Positions 1 to 7,980 are shown, counted from the stretch's first letter. The stretch: DNA of 64,000 nucleotides from Crenobacter intestini (GCF_004919095.1 NZ_STGJ01000015.1:32756-96755), one strand, 5' to 3'. Notes: generated by a model from the sequence alone, not told the origin. Translations and numbers: made by a program.

Positions 1-346
1 ACTCGCTGTGCATATAGGGCATCAGCAGGAAGCCGCGTTCGGTTTCGGCAAGCGCCGCCAGCGCGCCGGCGGCGACCGCCTCTTGCGCGAGCGCGAGCGC
101 CATCGCGTCCTGCGCGAAAGCGAGCGGCGTGCCTCGCTGGATGTTGCGCGAGAACTGGTCGAGCACGATGACTTCGGCGAGCCGGCCGCGCGCACAGGAA
201 CGCCACGCGAACAGCTCGCCCGCCGCGGCCTGCCGCCACTGCCCGCTGAAGCGCCCGGCGAGGTGTGCGTCGAACGCCGGGTCCACCCGCCACCACTGGG
301 CGGGGTCGACTTCACCGAACCAGAACCCCAACACCTCTTTCCACAT
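1..346 (-). CDS. DUF924 family protein, 5' part only
   Basis: About 115 codons are visible; the gene runs off the left edge. The N-terminus reads MWKEVLGFWFGEVDP and the visible end reads LLMPYMHSE. Both are typical of the DUF924 family, a helical TPR-like fold of roughly 180-200 residues with no settled function. The ATG at 346 follows an AGAGGAGAGGGCG ribosome site. The reverse strand stays open throughout, while the other frames are short, arginine-rich shadows. No function can be assigned beyond the family. Confidence 0.8.
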   Translation of the reverse strand, partial: MWKEVLGFWFGEVDPAQWWRVDPAFDAHLAGRFSGQWRQAAAGELFAWRSCARGRLAEVIVLDQFSRNIQRGTPLAFAQDAMALALAQEAVAAGALAALAETERGFLLMPYMHSE

Positions 347-447
347 CGCCCTCTCCTCTTGGTTGGCCATATCGCTATCGAAAACTGGCACAGAGGCCGA
401 CAGTTTGCGGCTCACTTACGTCAGCCACCCCACCGCGTAGGCTCGCG

Positions 448-583
448 CCGTCAAAAAAGATGCTGGCGAGGTCTTAAGCTGGCCTTTGTTCGAGCGATTC
501 GACGCTAGCGAATACCCCGCTAGGCGAATCAAAGATTCGCACGCATGGAGTTGGCCAGCGCCTCGCCAGCGTCTTTTTGACGG
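448..583. repeat. Long imperfect inverted repeat with nested stem
   Basis: Arms at 448-484 and 553-583 are near-perfect reverse complements: both contain CCGTCAAAAA, then GCTGGCGAGG, then GCTGGCC. The left arm has about 6 extra bases and one transition. Inside lies a perfect 7-bp stem, GCGAATC (524-530) and GATTCGC (534-540), with an AAA loop, and the palindrome CGCTAGCG (503-510). This could be a MITE-like remnant, a structured RNA or a BIME-like element; no transposase is nearby. Confidence 0.75.
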
Positions 584-615
584 GGAAGTCGCGAGCCTTC
601 GGGGGCGTTTGGGAT

Positions 616-645
616 GCAAGGGGCTTGACGCTACAAGCCCCTTGC
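616..645. repeat. Perfect 12-bp inverted repeat
   Basis: GCAAGGGGCTTG (616-627) and CAAGCCCCTTGC (634-645) flank a 6-base ACGCTA loop. No T-run follows on either strand, so it is not an obvious terminator. Confidence 0.75.
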
Positions 646-671
646 CCGTTCGTATTCCCTCGCGCCGCTAA

Positions 672-700
672 GCTTGCCGCGTTCGGTCAGCGCGGCAAGC
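672..700. repeat. Perfect 10-bp inverted repeat
   Basis: GCTTGCCGCG (672-681) pairs with CGCGGCAAGC (691-700) across a 9-base loop. No T-run follows. Confidence 0.7.
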
Positions 701-713
701 GGCACTCCAACAC

Positions 714-728
714 GTCCGCGCAGCGGAC
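714..728. repeat. Short 6-bp inverted repeat
   Basis: GTCCGC (714-719) and GCGGAC (723-728) have a 3-base loop. It is the last non-terminator hairpin of the 448-799 array. Confidence 0.5.
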
Positions 729-776
729 ACAAAACCCTAGCAGGACCTCCAAACTGACACAGGGACTCCACCATGC

Positions 777-799
777 AAAAGGCCGGCGTTACGCCGGCC
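777..799 (-). terminator. Intrinsic terminator of the Old Yellow Enzyme unit
   Basis: GGCCGGCGT and ACGCCGGCC form a 9-bp stem with a one-base spacer. On the reverse strand it is followed by TTTT. It lies 24 bases past the stop of the reverse-strand gene at 823. Confidence 0.8.
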
Positions 800-822
800 A
801 GTGTGCTGCTCTCCCTGCAAAC

Positions 823-1884
823 TTACGCCAGTGGCGGGTAGTCGTTGTAGCCGGCCTCGCCCGCCGTGTAGAGCGTCGCTCGGTCGAAGCGCGCCAGCGG
901 CAGGCCCTCGCGCAGGCGGCGCACCAGGTCCGGGTTGGCGATGTAGTGGCGGGCGAACGACACCGCCGCGCCCTCGCCTGCGCGCACCGCCGCGTCGGCC
1001 TTGGCGCCGTCGAAACCGTCGTTGAGGATCAGCGCGTCGCCGAAGTGTTCGCGCGCCAGGGCGAAGGCGTCGATGTCGTCTCGCGGCGCGCGCATCACGT
1101 GCAGGTAGGCAATGCCGCGGCGGGCGGCGGCGCGCATCAGCGCGGCGTGGCTCGCCGCCGGGTCGGCGTCCGAAGTGTCGTTATAGGTATTGCCGGGGTT
1201 GAGCCTAAGCCCTACGCGGCCTGCGCCGCAGGCGGCGGCCATCGCGGCCAGGCACTCGTCGGCGAAGCGCACGCGGTTCTCCAGCGCGCCGCCGTATTCG
1301 TCGTCGCGCAGGTTGGTGCCGCTGCACAGGAAGGTCATCGGCAGGTAACCGCTGGTGCCGTGCAGCTCGACCCCGTCAAACCCCGCCTCCAGCGCGCGCG
1401 CGGCCGCCTCGCCGTGGCCAGCGATCACTTGTTTCACCTCGGTGGTGGAGAGTGCGACGGGGGTATCGAAGGGCTGCATGCCGGCGCGGTCGGTAAAGAT
1501 CTCGCCACGCGCGGCGATGGCCGACGGCGCGACGGTACGCACGCCCTCGCCCTTGATCTGGTGGCTGCCGACGCGCCCGGCGTGCATCAGCTGCAGCACG
1601 ATGCACCCGCCCGCCTCGTGCACGGCGTCGGTCACCCGCCGCCACGCGCGCACCTGCTCGCGGCTATGGATGCCGGGCTGGCGGCAGTAGGCCTGGCCTT
1701 CCGGCTCGGGCCACGCGCCTTCGGCGACGATCAGGCCGGCGCTGGCGCGCTGCGCGTAGTAGTCGACCATGGCGGTGCCGGGCACGCCGTCACCGCCCGC
1801 ACGGTTGCGCGTCATCGGCGCCATCACGACGCGGTTGCTGAGTGTGAGCTCGCCCAGGGCGAGCGGGTCGAACAGGGTGGGCAT
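823..1884 (-). CDS. Old Yellow Enzyme family alkene reductase (NADH:flavin oxidoreductase)
   Basis: FMN-dependent TIM-barrel ene-reductase of 353 aa, full length for the family. N-terminal LFDPLALGELTLSNRVVMAPMTR, QLMHAGR (flavin-contacting Gln) and TNLRDDEYGG are family signatures. The substrate-binding pair is usually His-x-x-Asn or His-x-x-His; here it reads HGTSGY, so the second residue is Ser, while the proton-donor Tyr is kept. The start follows CAGGAGTTTAC. It is the last gene of the unit starting at 4176, 53 bases after the SnoaL gene, with a hairpin between. In context it probably reduces an enone or enoyl intermediate of the island's substrate (inference). Confidence 0.88.
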   Translation of the reverse strand: MPTLFDPLALGELTLSNRVVMAPMTRNRAGGDGVPGTAMVDYYAQRASAGLIVAEGAWPEPEGQAYCRQPGIHSREQVRAWRRVTDAVHEAGGCIVLQLMHAGRVGSHQIKGEGVRTVAPSAIAARGEIFTDRAGMQPFDTPVALSTTEVKQVIAGHGEAAARALEAGFDGVELHGTSGYLPMTFLCSGTNLRDDEYGGALENRVRFADECLAAMAAACGAGRVGLRLNPGNTYNDTSDADPAASHAALMRAAARRGIAYLHVMRAPRDDIDAFALAREHFGDALILNDGFDGAKADAAVRAGEGAAVSFARHYIANPDLVRRLREGLPLARFDRATLYTAGEAGYNDYPPLA

Positions 1885-1896
1885 GTAAACTCCTGG

Positions 1897-1920
1897 CCGC
1901 CCGCCCTGACGGGCAGGCGG
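1897..1920 (-). other. Intra-operon hairpin before the ene-reductase
   Basis: A 10-bp stem with one G-U pair (CCGCCTGCCC/GGGCGGGCGG as read on the reverse strand) and a 4-base loop sits just upstream of the ribosome site of the gene at 1884. There is no T-run; it could be an mRNA-stability or partial-termination element. Confidence 0.45.
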
Positions 1921-1937
1921 CGTGAGGGGGGCTGGTG

Positions 1938-2567
1938 TTAGCGCACACGGATCTTCGGGTCGGCCGCGCCGCGGCGCATCGCCTTCAAAAAGCCGTTCAG
2001 CGGCGCCGGTGCTGCCACTTCGGGCAGCGTGTCGCGGTCAGGCCGCTGGGCCCAGAACGCCTGCCACGACGGAAACAGTTCGTGGAAGGTGCCGCGGTAG
2101 GGCTCGCGCCCCGGCCAGCGCATCTTCATGTCGCCGATCGGCGGCGCGTTCAGGTCGCTCGCGTACCAGTAGCACGGCAAGCGGCGACGGAACACCCACA
2201 CGCCGTCGACGCGCTCGTAGTCGTCCCAGTACAGCATCTGCATGATCACCCACTCGCGGCCGCATTCGTGCTCGTTCTTCGAGTAGACGACGCCGACCGC
2301 GTGGTCGGGGTCGGTGAACTCGATGATGTGCTGGCCGATATGGTGCGAGGTGCCGGTGAACTGGTCGCGCAGCGTGTCGTCGACCCAGGCCTTCAGGTGC
2401 GCACGGCCGGTCTTGTCGCGGCCGACCCGGATGTCGGGCGCGAACAGGTTGACGTGCGCGTCCAGGTCGCGCATGTCGAGCGACAGCGCGTAGCGGCCGG
2501 CGAGTTGGCGGATCGACTCGAACGATTCGAGCCGGTCGATGCGTTCTTCTAGCGTCATTTCGGGCAT
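1938..2567 (-). CDS. SnoaL-like / NTF2-fold protein
   Basis: 209 aa. The first 140 residues match the SnoaL_4 cone fold seen in ketosteroid-isomerase-like, scytalone-dehydratase-like and ring-hydroxylase small-subunit-like proteins: an N-terminal helix (EERIDRLESFESIRQLAGRYAL), then DMRDLDAHVNLFAPDIRVG, and a His pair in GTSHHIGQH. Catalysis is not predictable from sequence; isomerase or dehydratase is plausible. The ATG follows GGAGTAAGCG, and the gene starts 3 bases after the preceding SDR stop, so it is translationally close-coupled. Confidence 0.8.
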   Translation of the reverse strand: MPEMTLEERIDRLESFESIRQLAGRYALSLDMRDLDAHVNLFAPDIRVGRDKTGRAHLKAWVDDTLRDQFTGTSHHIGQHIIEFTDPDHAVGVVYSKNEHECGREWVIMQMLYWDDYERVDGVWVFRRRLPCYWYASDLNAPPIGDMKMRWPGREPYRGTFHELFPSWQAFWAQRPDRDTLPEVAAPAPLNGFLKAMRRGAADPKIRVR

Positions 2568-2570
2568 CGC

Positions 2571-3347
2571 TTACTCCAGCGCGGTGACAAGGTCGGCCGC
2601 GCGGCCGCCATCGACCGACAGCACGGCGCCGGTCACGTAGCTGGCGTCGTCGCTGGCGAGGAACAGGATCGCGTTGGCGAGCTCTTCCGGGCGGCCGACG
2701 CGTTTCATCGGGATCAGCCGCTCGGTGCCGGCGCGCGTCTTGTCGTCGGAGAGCATGCCGGCGGTCGCCGGGGTCTCGACCACGCCGGGCACCACCACGT
2801 TGACACGCACGCCGCTGGCCGCGCCTTCGCTGGCCGCCGCGCGCGAGAAGTTGATCACCGCCGCCTTGGCCGCCGAGTAGCCGGCCATCCACGCGGTACC
2901 GAACAGCCCGCAGATCGACGCGATATTGACGATGGCACCGGCCGAGCCCTGCTCACGGAAGATGCGCAGCGCGCTGCGCGTGCCGAAGAAGGTGCCGTCG
3001 ACGGTGGTGGTGAAGTTCGAGCGCCAGGCGTCAAGCTCGGTGTCGGCGATCGCGCCCCAGCTGTACGCCATCGCGTTGTTGACGACGATGTCGAGGCGGC
3101 CAGCCTTGGCGCGCGCCGACTCGATCGCGCCGGCGATCTGACCCTCGACGCCGACGTCGGCGACTACATAGTCGCACTGGCCGCCGCGCGCGCGCACCGC
3201 CTCGGCCACCGCTGCCAGCGGCGCCTCGCGGCGGCCGCAGATGAACACATGCGCGCCCTCTTGCGCGAAACGGTGCGCGGTGGCTTCGCCAATGCCGGAG
3301 CTGCCGCCGGTGATGAAGGCGACCTTGCCTGCCAGTCTCTTGCCCAT
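2571..3347 (-). CDS. SDR family oxidoreductase (island SDR 1)
   Basis: Classical short-chain dehydrogenase, 258 aa. NAD(P)-binding TGGSSGIG near residue 14, VVNNA motif, catalytic Ser in NIASICG and Tyr/Lys in YSAAK, and the C-terminal VTGAVLSVDGG typical of FabG-like enzymes. I chose the ATG at 3347 because it follows TAAGGAGGCAGAC; the frame is open further upstream but without a ribosome site and overlapping the neighbour. Likely oxidises or reduces a hydroxyl/keto intermediate; substrate unknown. Confidence 0.88.
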   Translation of the reverse strand: MGKRLAGKVAFITGGSSGIGEATAHRFAQEGAHVFICGRREAPLAAVAEAVRARGGQCDYVVADVGVEGQIAGAIESARAKAGRLDIVVNNAMAYSWGAIADTELDAWRSNFTTTVDGTFFGTRSALRIFREQGSAGAIVNIASICGLFGTAWMAGYSAAKAAVINFSRAAASEGAASGVRVNVVVPGVVETPATAGMLSDDKTRAGTERLIPMKRVGRPEELANAILFLASDDASYVTGAVLSVDGGRAADLVTALE

Positions 3348-3357
3348 GTCTGCCTCC

Positions 3358-4176
3358 TTACTTGAAGTAGCTGCCGCCGTTGGCGACGATGTCGGCGCCG
3401 GTGACCATCGCCGCGTCGTCGGACGCGACGAAGGCAACGGTGCGCGCGATGTCTTCCGGCTCGGCCATGCGGCCCAGCGGGATGGCGGCGACCATGCTGT
3501 TGATCCAGTCCTGGCCGACCTGCTGCATGATCGGGGTGTTGGTCGGGCCGGGCACCACGTTGTTGACGCGGATGCCGCGGGGGCCGAGTTCGCGGGCGAG
3601 CGAGCGCGCCATGCCGTGCAGCGCGGCCTTGGACGCGGCGTAGTGCAGGCTGCCCTCGCCCGAGATCGCCGAGGTCGACGAGATGTTGACGATATTGCCC
3701 TTGATGCCGTGCTTGACCATCAGGCGCACCGCCTCGCGCGTGCAGTAGAAGGTGCCGTTGAGGTTGACGTTGATCACGCCCTGCCAGCCTTCGTCGGCCA
3801 TGTCGATGATCAGGTCGGGGAAGACGGTGACCGGCTCGCCGCGTGCCTGTTGCTCGCCGCGCAGCGCGAGGCGGGTCAGGAGCTTGTCGAAGCCGTCGTT
3901 CTTGCAGTTGCCGATGCCGGCGTTGTTGACGAGCACGTCGAAGCGGCCGTAACGCGCGTCGGTTTCGGCGAACACGGCGGCGACCGCGGCGCTGTCGGCG
4001 ATATTGACCGAGCGGGCCATCGCGCCTTCAAGGCCGGCGACGGTTTCTTGTGCGGCGGCAAGGTTGATGTCGACCGCGACCACGTTGGCGCCCTCGGCTG
4101 CCAGTTGCCGCGCGATCGCGCGCCCCATGCCCTGCCCTGCGCCGGTAACCAGCGCGACCTTGCCTGCAAATCTCAT
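3358..4176 (-). CDS. SDR family oxidoreductase (island SDR 2), first gene of its unit
   Basis: 272 aa with TGAGQGMG cofactor loop, VNNAGIG, catalytic Ser in ISSTSAISG and YAASK, and C-terminal MVTGADIVANGG. An insert of about 20 residues follows the NNAG motif (KLLTRLALRGEQQARG and beyond). The ATG at 4176 follows AAGGAGAGCTGAAG. It heads the unit SDR2-SDR1-SnoaL-ene-reductase, transcribed from the candidate promoter at 4215-4256. It is probably a hydroxyacyl or alcohol dehydrogenase of the island. Confidence 0.88.
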   Translation of the reverse strand: MRFAGKVALVTGAGQGMGRAIARQLAAEGANVVAVDINLAAAQETVAGLEGAMARSVNIADSAAVAAVFAETDARYGRFDVLVNNAGIGNCKNDGFDKLLTRLALRGEQQARGEPVTVFPDLIIDMADEGWQGVINVNLNGTFYCTREAVRLMVKHGIKGNIVNISSTSAISGEGSLHYAASKAALHGMARSLARELGPRGIRVNNVVPGPTNTPIMQQVGQDWINSMVAAIPLGRMAEPEDIARTVAFVASDDAAMVTGADIVANGGSYFK

Positions 4177-4214
4177 CTTCAGCTCTCCTTGGGCGGGACC
4201 TCCCCGCACCGACG

Positions 4215-4256
4215 ATGCTGACGAGCGCACGCGTCCGCGGCATCGTCCGCCAGGAC
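4215..4256 (-). promoter_or_regulatory. Island promoter B: GTCC-N4-GGAC dyad, GATG and -10-like hexamer
   Basis: Read on the reverse strand: GTCCTGGCGGACGATG, then 20 nt, then CAGCAT (4220-4215). Serves the SDR2-SDR1-SnoaL-ene-reductase unit; GATG ends 64 bases before the start codon. The architecture is shared with six other sites in the island. Confidence 0.65.
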
Positions 4257-4330
4257 TAGCCACAGTCAATCAAAAGGGATAGTGTTTGCAGATCATCAAT
4301 GCGTTAGACATTGAGAAACGCCAGGCTTTC

Positions 4331-4372
4331 GTCCGATCGGACGATGTCCGCGCGTGTTCGCCCCCCTAGCGT
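4331..4372 (+). promoter_or_regulatory. Island promoter A: perfect GTCC-N4-GGAC dyad, GATG and -10-like hexamer
   Basis: GTCCGATCGGACGATG (4331-4346), 20 nt, then TAGCGT (4367-4372). The dyad extends to a perfect 14-bp palindrome CGTCCGATCGGACG (4330-4343). If the hexamer is -12 to -7, the dyad centre is at -42.5. GATG ends 77 bases upstream of the aldehyde dehydrogenase start; site B for the divergent operon lies 75 bp away. Confidence 0.68.
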
Positions 4373-4423
4373 GTGCCCTGAACAGGCTCAGGCCGGCGAA
4401 CACCAAAAAGGGAGACAAACATC

Positions 4424-5857
4424 ATGAACGCGCACGTCGGCCAGCTGGCCACCCCTCCGCTCGCGCAAATCCTGCAAAGGCAGCGCACGGTTTTCACCGC
4501 CGAGGGCGCGGTCAGCGCCGCGACACGCCGCGACCGGCTCGCCCGCCTCGAGGCGATGCTCAAAAAACACGCCGACGCGCTTGCCCGCGCGCAGGACGAG
4601 GACTTCGGCGGCCGCCACCCGGGCTTCTCGATGATGAACGACGTGCTCGCGCCGATGATGTCGGCCAGGCACTGCCAGAAGGCGCTCGTGCGCTGGATGA
4701 AGACCGAGCGGCGCGCCGGCCTGTTCCCGTTTTCCTTGTTCGGCCAGAAGACCGAGCTGCGCCACGAGCCCAAGGGCGTGGTCGGCATCATCGGCACCTG
4801 GAACGCGCCGGTGTTCACGCTGGCGAGCCCACTCGCCTACGTGCTCGCCGCCGGCAACCGCGCGATCCTCAAGCCCTCCGAGATCACGCCGCGCACCGCG
4901 CGTGCCTTCGCCGTCGGCATCGCCGAATTCTTCAGCCCGGACGAAATCGCGGTGGTCGAAGGCGGGCCGGAGGTGGCCGACGCGCTCACCCGCCTGCCGC
5001 TGGACCACCTGGTGTTCACCGGGTCGACCGCCATCGGCAAGAAGGTGATGCAGAACGCCAGCGAGAACCTGGTACCGGTCACACTGGAGCTGGGCGGCAA
5101 GTCGCCGGTGATCGTCGGCAAGAGTGCCGACATCGGGCGCGCCGCCGAACGGCTGGCGGTCGGCAAGGCGAGCAATTCCGGGCAGATCTGCGTGACGCCC
5201 GACGTGGTCTACGTCGACGAGGCGCGCGCCGACCTGCTTGTCGCAGCGCTAAAGGCAGCCTTCCAGCGCCAGTTCCCGGCCATCGAAGGCAACGCCGACG
5301 TCACCCAGGTCGTCAACGCGCGCCACTTCGAGCGCATCAAGGGCTATCTCGACGAGGCACGCGCCGCCGGCACCCGCATCGAATTGGCCGGTGACACGCC
5401 CACCGACGGCAGCCGGCGCCTGCCGATGGCGCTGGTGGTCAACCCATCGCCCGGCCTCAGGATCATGCAGGAAGAAATCTTCGGGCCGGCGCTGGTCGTG
5501 CTGACCTACCGCGACGTCAAGGACGTTGTCGCCGACATCAACGCGCGCCCGCGCCCGCTCGCGCTCTACTACTTCGGCAACGACCAGGCCGAAGAACGCT
5601 ACGTGCTCGACCACACCCTCTCCGGCGGGGTCGCCGTCAACGACGTACTGATGCACGCTGCACTGCAGGACGCGCCGTTCGGCGGCGTCGGCGCGTCCGG
5701 CATGGGCCGCTACCACGGCCGCGAAGGCTTCAACGAGTTCTCGCACCTGCGCACCGTCTACCGCGCCGGCTGGTTCGACCCGCGCCAGAAGATGGGCACG
5801 CTGCCACCCTATCCGGCCGATTTGACCGACAAGATCCGCAAGTGGGTGGGCCAATGA
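4424..5857 (+). CDS. NAD(P)-dependent aldehyde dehydrogenase, coniferyl-aldehyde-dehydrogenase-like
   Basis: 477 aa. Oxyanion Asn in GTWNAP, general-base Glu in ELGGKSP, catalytic Cys in SNSGQICVTPD. The C-terminal GGVGASGMGRYHGREGFNEFSHLRTV and a final hydrophobic/basic tail are features of the CalB/fatty-aldehyde class. It is likely to oxidise a hydrophobic aldehyde to the acid that the CoA ligase would then activate (inference). First gene of a two-gene unit; its stop overlaps the next start (ATGA). Promoter A lies upstream. Confidence 0.88.
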   Translation: MNAHVGQLATPPLAQILQRQRTVFTAEGAVSAATRRDRLARLEAMLKKHADALARAQDEDFGGRHPGFSMMNDVLAPMMSARHCQKALVRWMKTERRAGLFPFSLFGQKTELRHEPKGVVGIIGTWNAPVFTLASPLAYVLAAGNRAILKPSEITPRTARAFAVGIAEFFSPDEIAVVEGGPEVADALTRLPLDHLVFTGSTAIGKKVMQNASENLVPVTLELGGKSPVIVGKSADIGRAAERLAVGKASNSGQICVTPDVVYVDEARADLLVAALKAAFQRQFPAIEGNADVTQVVNARHFERIKGYLDEARAAGTRIELAGDTPTDGSRRLPMALVVNPSPGLRIMQEEIFGPALVVLTYRDVKDVVADINARPRPLALYYFGNDQAEERYVLDHTLSGGVAVNDVLMHAALQDAPFGGVGASGMGRYHGREGFNEFSHLRTVYRAGWFDPRQKMGTLPPYPADLTDKIRKWVGQ

Positions 5858-6693
5858 ACGCCGCCCCGGTAGTACTCATCACCGGCGCGAGCCGCGGCAT
5901 CGGCCGCGCCACCGCGCTTGCGTTTGCCCGAGCAGGCTGGCGCGTCGCCATTGCCGCTCGCACGCAAAACCCCGGCGAGCGCCACGCGCATGCGCTTACC
6001 GGACGCGACGGCGCGCCGCTCGCAGGCTCGCTCGCCGAGACCGCGCAGGTGATCGAAGAGATCGGCGGCGAAGTGCTCGCCGTGCCGATGGACCTGTTGG
6101 ACATCGCGTCGGTCGACGCTGCGCTGGACGCCGTACTCGCACGCTTCGGCCGTATCGACGCGCTCGTCAACAACGCGATCTACCAGAGCGCCTCGCTTAA
6201 CGCGGCCTTTCTCGACATCGACGACGATGAATGGCAGCGGGTGTTCACCGGCTACGTGCGCGCCCCCTATCGGCTGACCCGCCGCGCGCTCGAGCTGATG
6301 CTCTCGCAAGGCACCGGCGTGATCGTCAACGTGAGCTCCGGCGCCGGCGAATCCGACCCGCCGATTCCGGCGGCCAAGGGCGGCTGGGGCTACGCGTACG
6401 GCGCCGGCAAGGGTGCGTTCTCGCGCATGGCCGGCGTGATCGCCACCGAACACCAGGGTTCGGGGGTGCGCGCGTACACGGTCAACCCCGGCGTCGTCGC
6501 CACCGAGGCGCTCAAGGCAACCATAGGCGACAACGGCGAGCTCGCTCGCCGCCTCGGCGCGGCCGACCCGGCGCTGCCGGCGGCGGTGATCCTGATGCTG
6601 GCCGAAGACGACACTGCCGGCGCGCTGCAAAAACGCACGGTACAGGTGCCCGACTACCAGCTGGACGACGCCGGCCGAGTCGTGCTGGCGTAA
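5854..6693 (+). CDS. SDR family oxidoreductase (island SDR 3)
   Basis: 279 aa. TGASRGIG, VNNAIYQ (variant of NNAG), catalytic Ser in NVSSGAGE and a Tyr/Lys pair in YGAGKGAF, separated by an inserted DPPIPAAKGGWG loop. I use the ATG at 5854 overlapping the aldehyde dehydrogenase stop; the in-frame ATG at 5842 would overlap more. Coupling to the aldehyde dehydrogenase suggests an alcohol-to-aldehyde or neighbouring step. A hairpin terminator follows at 6704-6738. Confidence 0.85.
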   Translation: MNAAPVVLITGASRGIGRATALAFARAGWRVAIAARTQNPGERHAHALTGRDGAPLAGSLAETAQVIEEIGGEVLAVPMDLLDIASVDAALDAVLARFGRIDALVNNAIYQSASLNAAFLDIDDDEWQRVFTGYVRAPYRLTRRALELMLSQGTGVIVNVSSGAGESDPPIPAAKGGWGYAYGAGKGAFSRMAGVIATEHQGSGVRAYTVNPGVVATEALKATIGDNGELARRLGAADPALPAAVILMLAEDDTAGALQKRTVQVPDYQLDDAGRVVLA

Positions 6694-6703
6694 CCCCAGA
6701 CAA

Positions 6704-6738
6704 CCACAAGGCCCCGTGCGTAGCGCGGGGCCTTGTGG
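6704..6738. terminator. Bidirectional hairpin between convergent genes
   Basis: A 13-bp perfect stem (CCACAAGGCCCCG with its complement, 9-base loop) lies between the stops at 6693 and 6756. T-tracts are weak on both strands, so it may terminate in both directions with moderate strength. Confidence 0.65.
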
Positions 6739-6755
6739 CATTAGCCAATACAGTT

Positions 6756-7925
6756 TCAGCTTCCTGTGACCGGCTGGCCCAAGGCGCTCACGCTGTTGAG
6801 CATGATGCGTACGAGCTCCGTCTGCCGGCGCACGCCGGTCTTGGAGAAGATCGAGCGCAGGTGGGCGCGCGCGGTGTTGTGGCGGATGCCGAGCTCCTCG
6901 GCGGCTTCTTCCAGCGACAGGCCGTTGGCCAAGTGCACCGCCAGCTGCGACTCGGCCTGGGTCAGCCCGAACAGCTTCTGCGTGACCTTGAGCGGCGCCT
7001 GGCTCTTCTGCTCGGCGTCACGGATATAGACGATCGCCGCCGGGCGCTGGCGGCCGGACACCCAGTCGTTGGGCGGTACCGCTTTAACGACGACGCCAAG
7101 GCTGACCCGCCCGGACGGGCGCGCCAGCGACAGCGCCTCGGCGATGGTCGGGTCGCTCTCCGGCTTCTCGCCGGCCGAGCGCGCGAGGCTGTCCTTGATC
7201 AGCGCCTGCAAGGCGCGGTTGTCGCCCGGGTAGGCCGCCTCCAGCCGCCCCTGCGTACGCTTGAGCCCGTCGCCCTCGGAGAGCAACGTGCGCGCGATCT
7301 GGTTCTGCTCGAGGATCTGCGCCTTCTCGTCGAGCACGATGGTTGCGACCATCATCCGCGACACCGCCTCGCTGTAGAGCAGTCCGACCGACTCGTTCGC
7401 GTACATGCGCGTCTGCAGGTTCAGCGTGCGCTTGAGGTGCGGCAACAGCAGCGTAAGCAACTGGCGGTCGGTCTCGTCGAACGCGTCGGCTTCCTCGTCG
7501 CGGGTGACGCGGATCTTGAATTCGCCGTCGTCCAGCGTGCGGATGTCCGCCGCCATCACGTGGAACACGCCGTAAGGGCCGCAAAAGTGCTGGTAAAAGG
7601 GCGACGCGCGCCATTCGCTCTCGCCCATCAGGTCGCCGATGGTGTACACCCGGTCGCTGATGAGGTCGACGAAGGGGCTCGGGTAGTTGTACTGCACGCG
7701 CTTTTCATGCCGCGACTCGAACACCTTGCCGGCGGTGATCATGTTGCCAACGTCGCTGTCGCTCTCGGGGCGGACGATCAGGGTGACGAAGTTCGCGCGG
7801 AACATGTCGCGCAGGGTGTCGACCGCGCGCTGCCAGTTCGACGGTTCGTACGCGGTCTCGTAGAGGGTGCCCAGCGCGTGGCTGAACTCGGAAAGGTTGA
7901 CGCGGGTCGCGAGCGCTTCAGTCAT
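6756..7925 (-). CDS. LuxR-family transcriptional regulator, candidate master regulator of the island
   Basis: 389 aa: an N-terminal sensory region of about 300 residues without a clear acyl-homoserine-lactone domain signature, then a C-terminal GerE/LuxR helix-turn-helix (LTQAESQLAVHLANGLSLEE, then the recognition helix around HNTARAHLRSIFSKTG). The ATG at 7925 overlaps the stop of a 20-codon leader frame that has the good ribosome site; the LuxR ATG has none of its own, so translational coupling is likely. It is the only DNA-binding regulator in the island and lies downstream of the YCF48-MMPL genes on the same strand. LuxR dimers typically activate from dyads at about -42, where the island's shared dyad sits (inference). 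Confidence 0.85.
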   Translation of the reverse strand: MTEALATRVNLSEFSHALGTLYETAYEPSNWQRAVDTLRDMFRANFVTLIVRPESDSDVGNMITAGKVFESRHEKRVQYNYPSPFVDLISDRVYTIGDLMGESEWRASPFYQHFCGPYGVFHVMAADIRTLDDGEFKIRVTRDEEADAFDETDRQLLTLLLPHLKRTLNLQTRMYANESVGLLYSEAVSRMMVATIVLDEKAQILEQNQIARTLLSEGDGLKRTQGRLEAAYPGDNRALQALIKDSLARSAGEKPESDPTIAEALSLARPSGRVSLGVVVKAVPPNDWVSGRQRPAAIVYIRDAEQKSQAPLKVTQKLFGLTQAESQLAVHLANGLSLEEAAEELGIRHNTARAHLRSIFSKTGVRRQTELVRIMLNSVSALGQPVTGS

Positions 7926-7980
7926 CGGCGCGGACCATTCGGGCAAGACCGGGCGAAGCCCGGGCGATAAGGTGCGGCAT
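7918..7980 (-). CDS. Candidate 20-residue leader peptide coupled to luxR
   Basis: ATG at 7980 follows AAAGGAGACAGC. The frame reads MPHLIARASPGLARMVRADD and its TGA (7920-7918) overlaps the LuxR ATG (7925-7923) in another frame. An inverted repeat CCGGGC/GCCCGG lies within the leader. No homology claim is made. It may serve only to load ribosomes for luxR, or the true LuxR start may use another codon. Confidence 0.45.
   Translation of the reverse strand: MPHLIARASPGLARMVRADD

Larger units (their letters stand above)
347..822. other. Gene-free, hairpin-rich intergenic region
   Basis: This is the only stretch over 300 bases without a gene. I see no convincing reading frame in it: candidates lack ribosome sites and look compositionally like noise. 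It holds a run of inverted repeats (448-583, 524-540, 616-645, 672-700, 714-728), ending in the intrinsic terminator at 777-799 that serves the reverse-strand gene to its right. The repeats are listed separately. Confidence 0.6.

Noticed and set aside
4331..4346. The palindrome CGTCCGATCGGACG as an isolated chance repeat
   Set aside because: Alone it could be chance, but the same half-sites, GATG and 20-nt spacing recur at six other promoters, so it is treated as part of a regulon.
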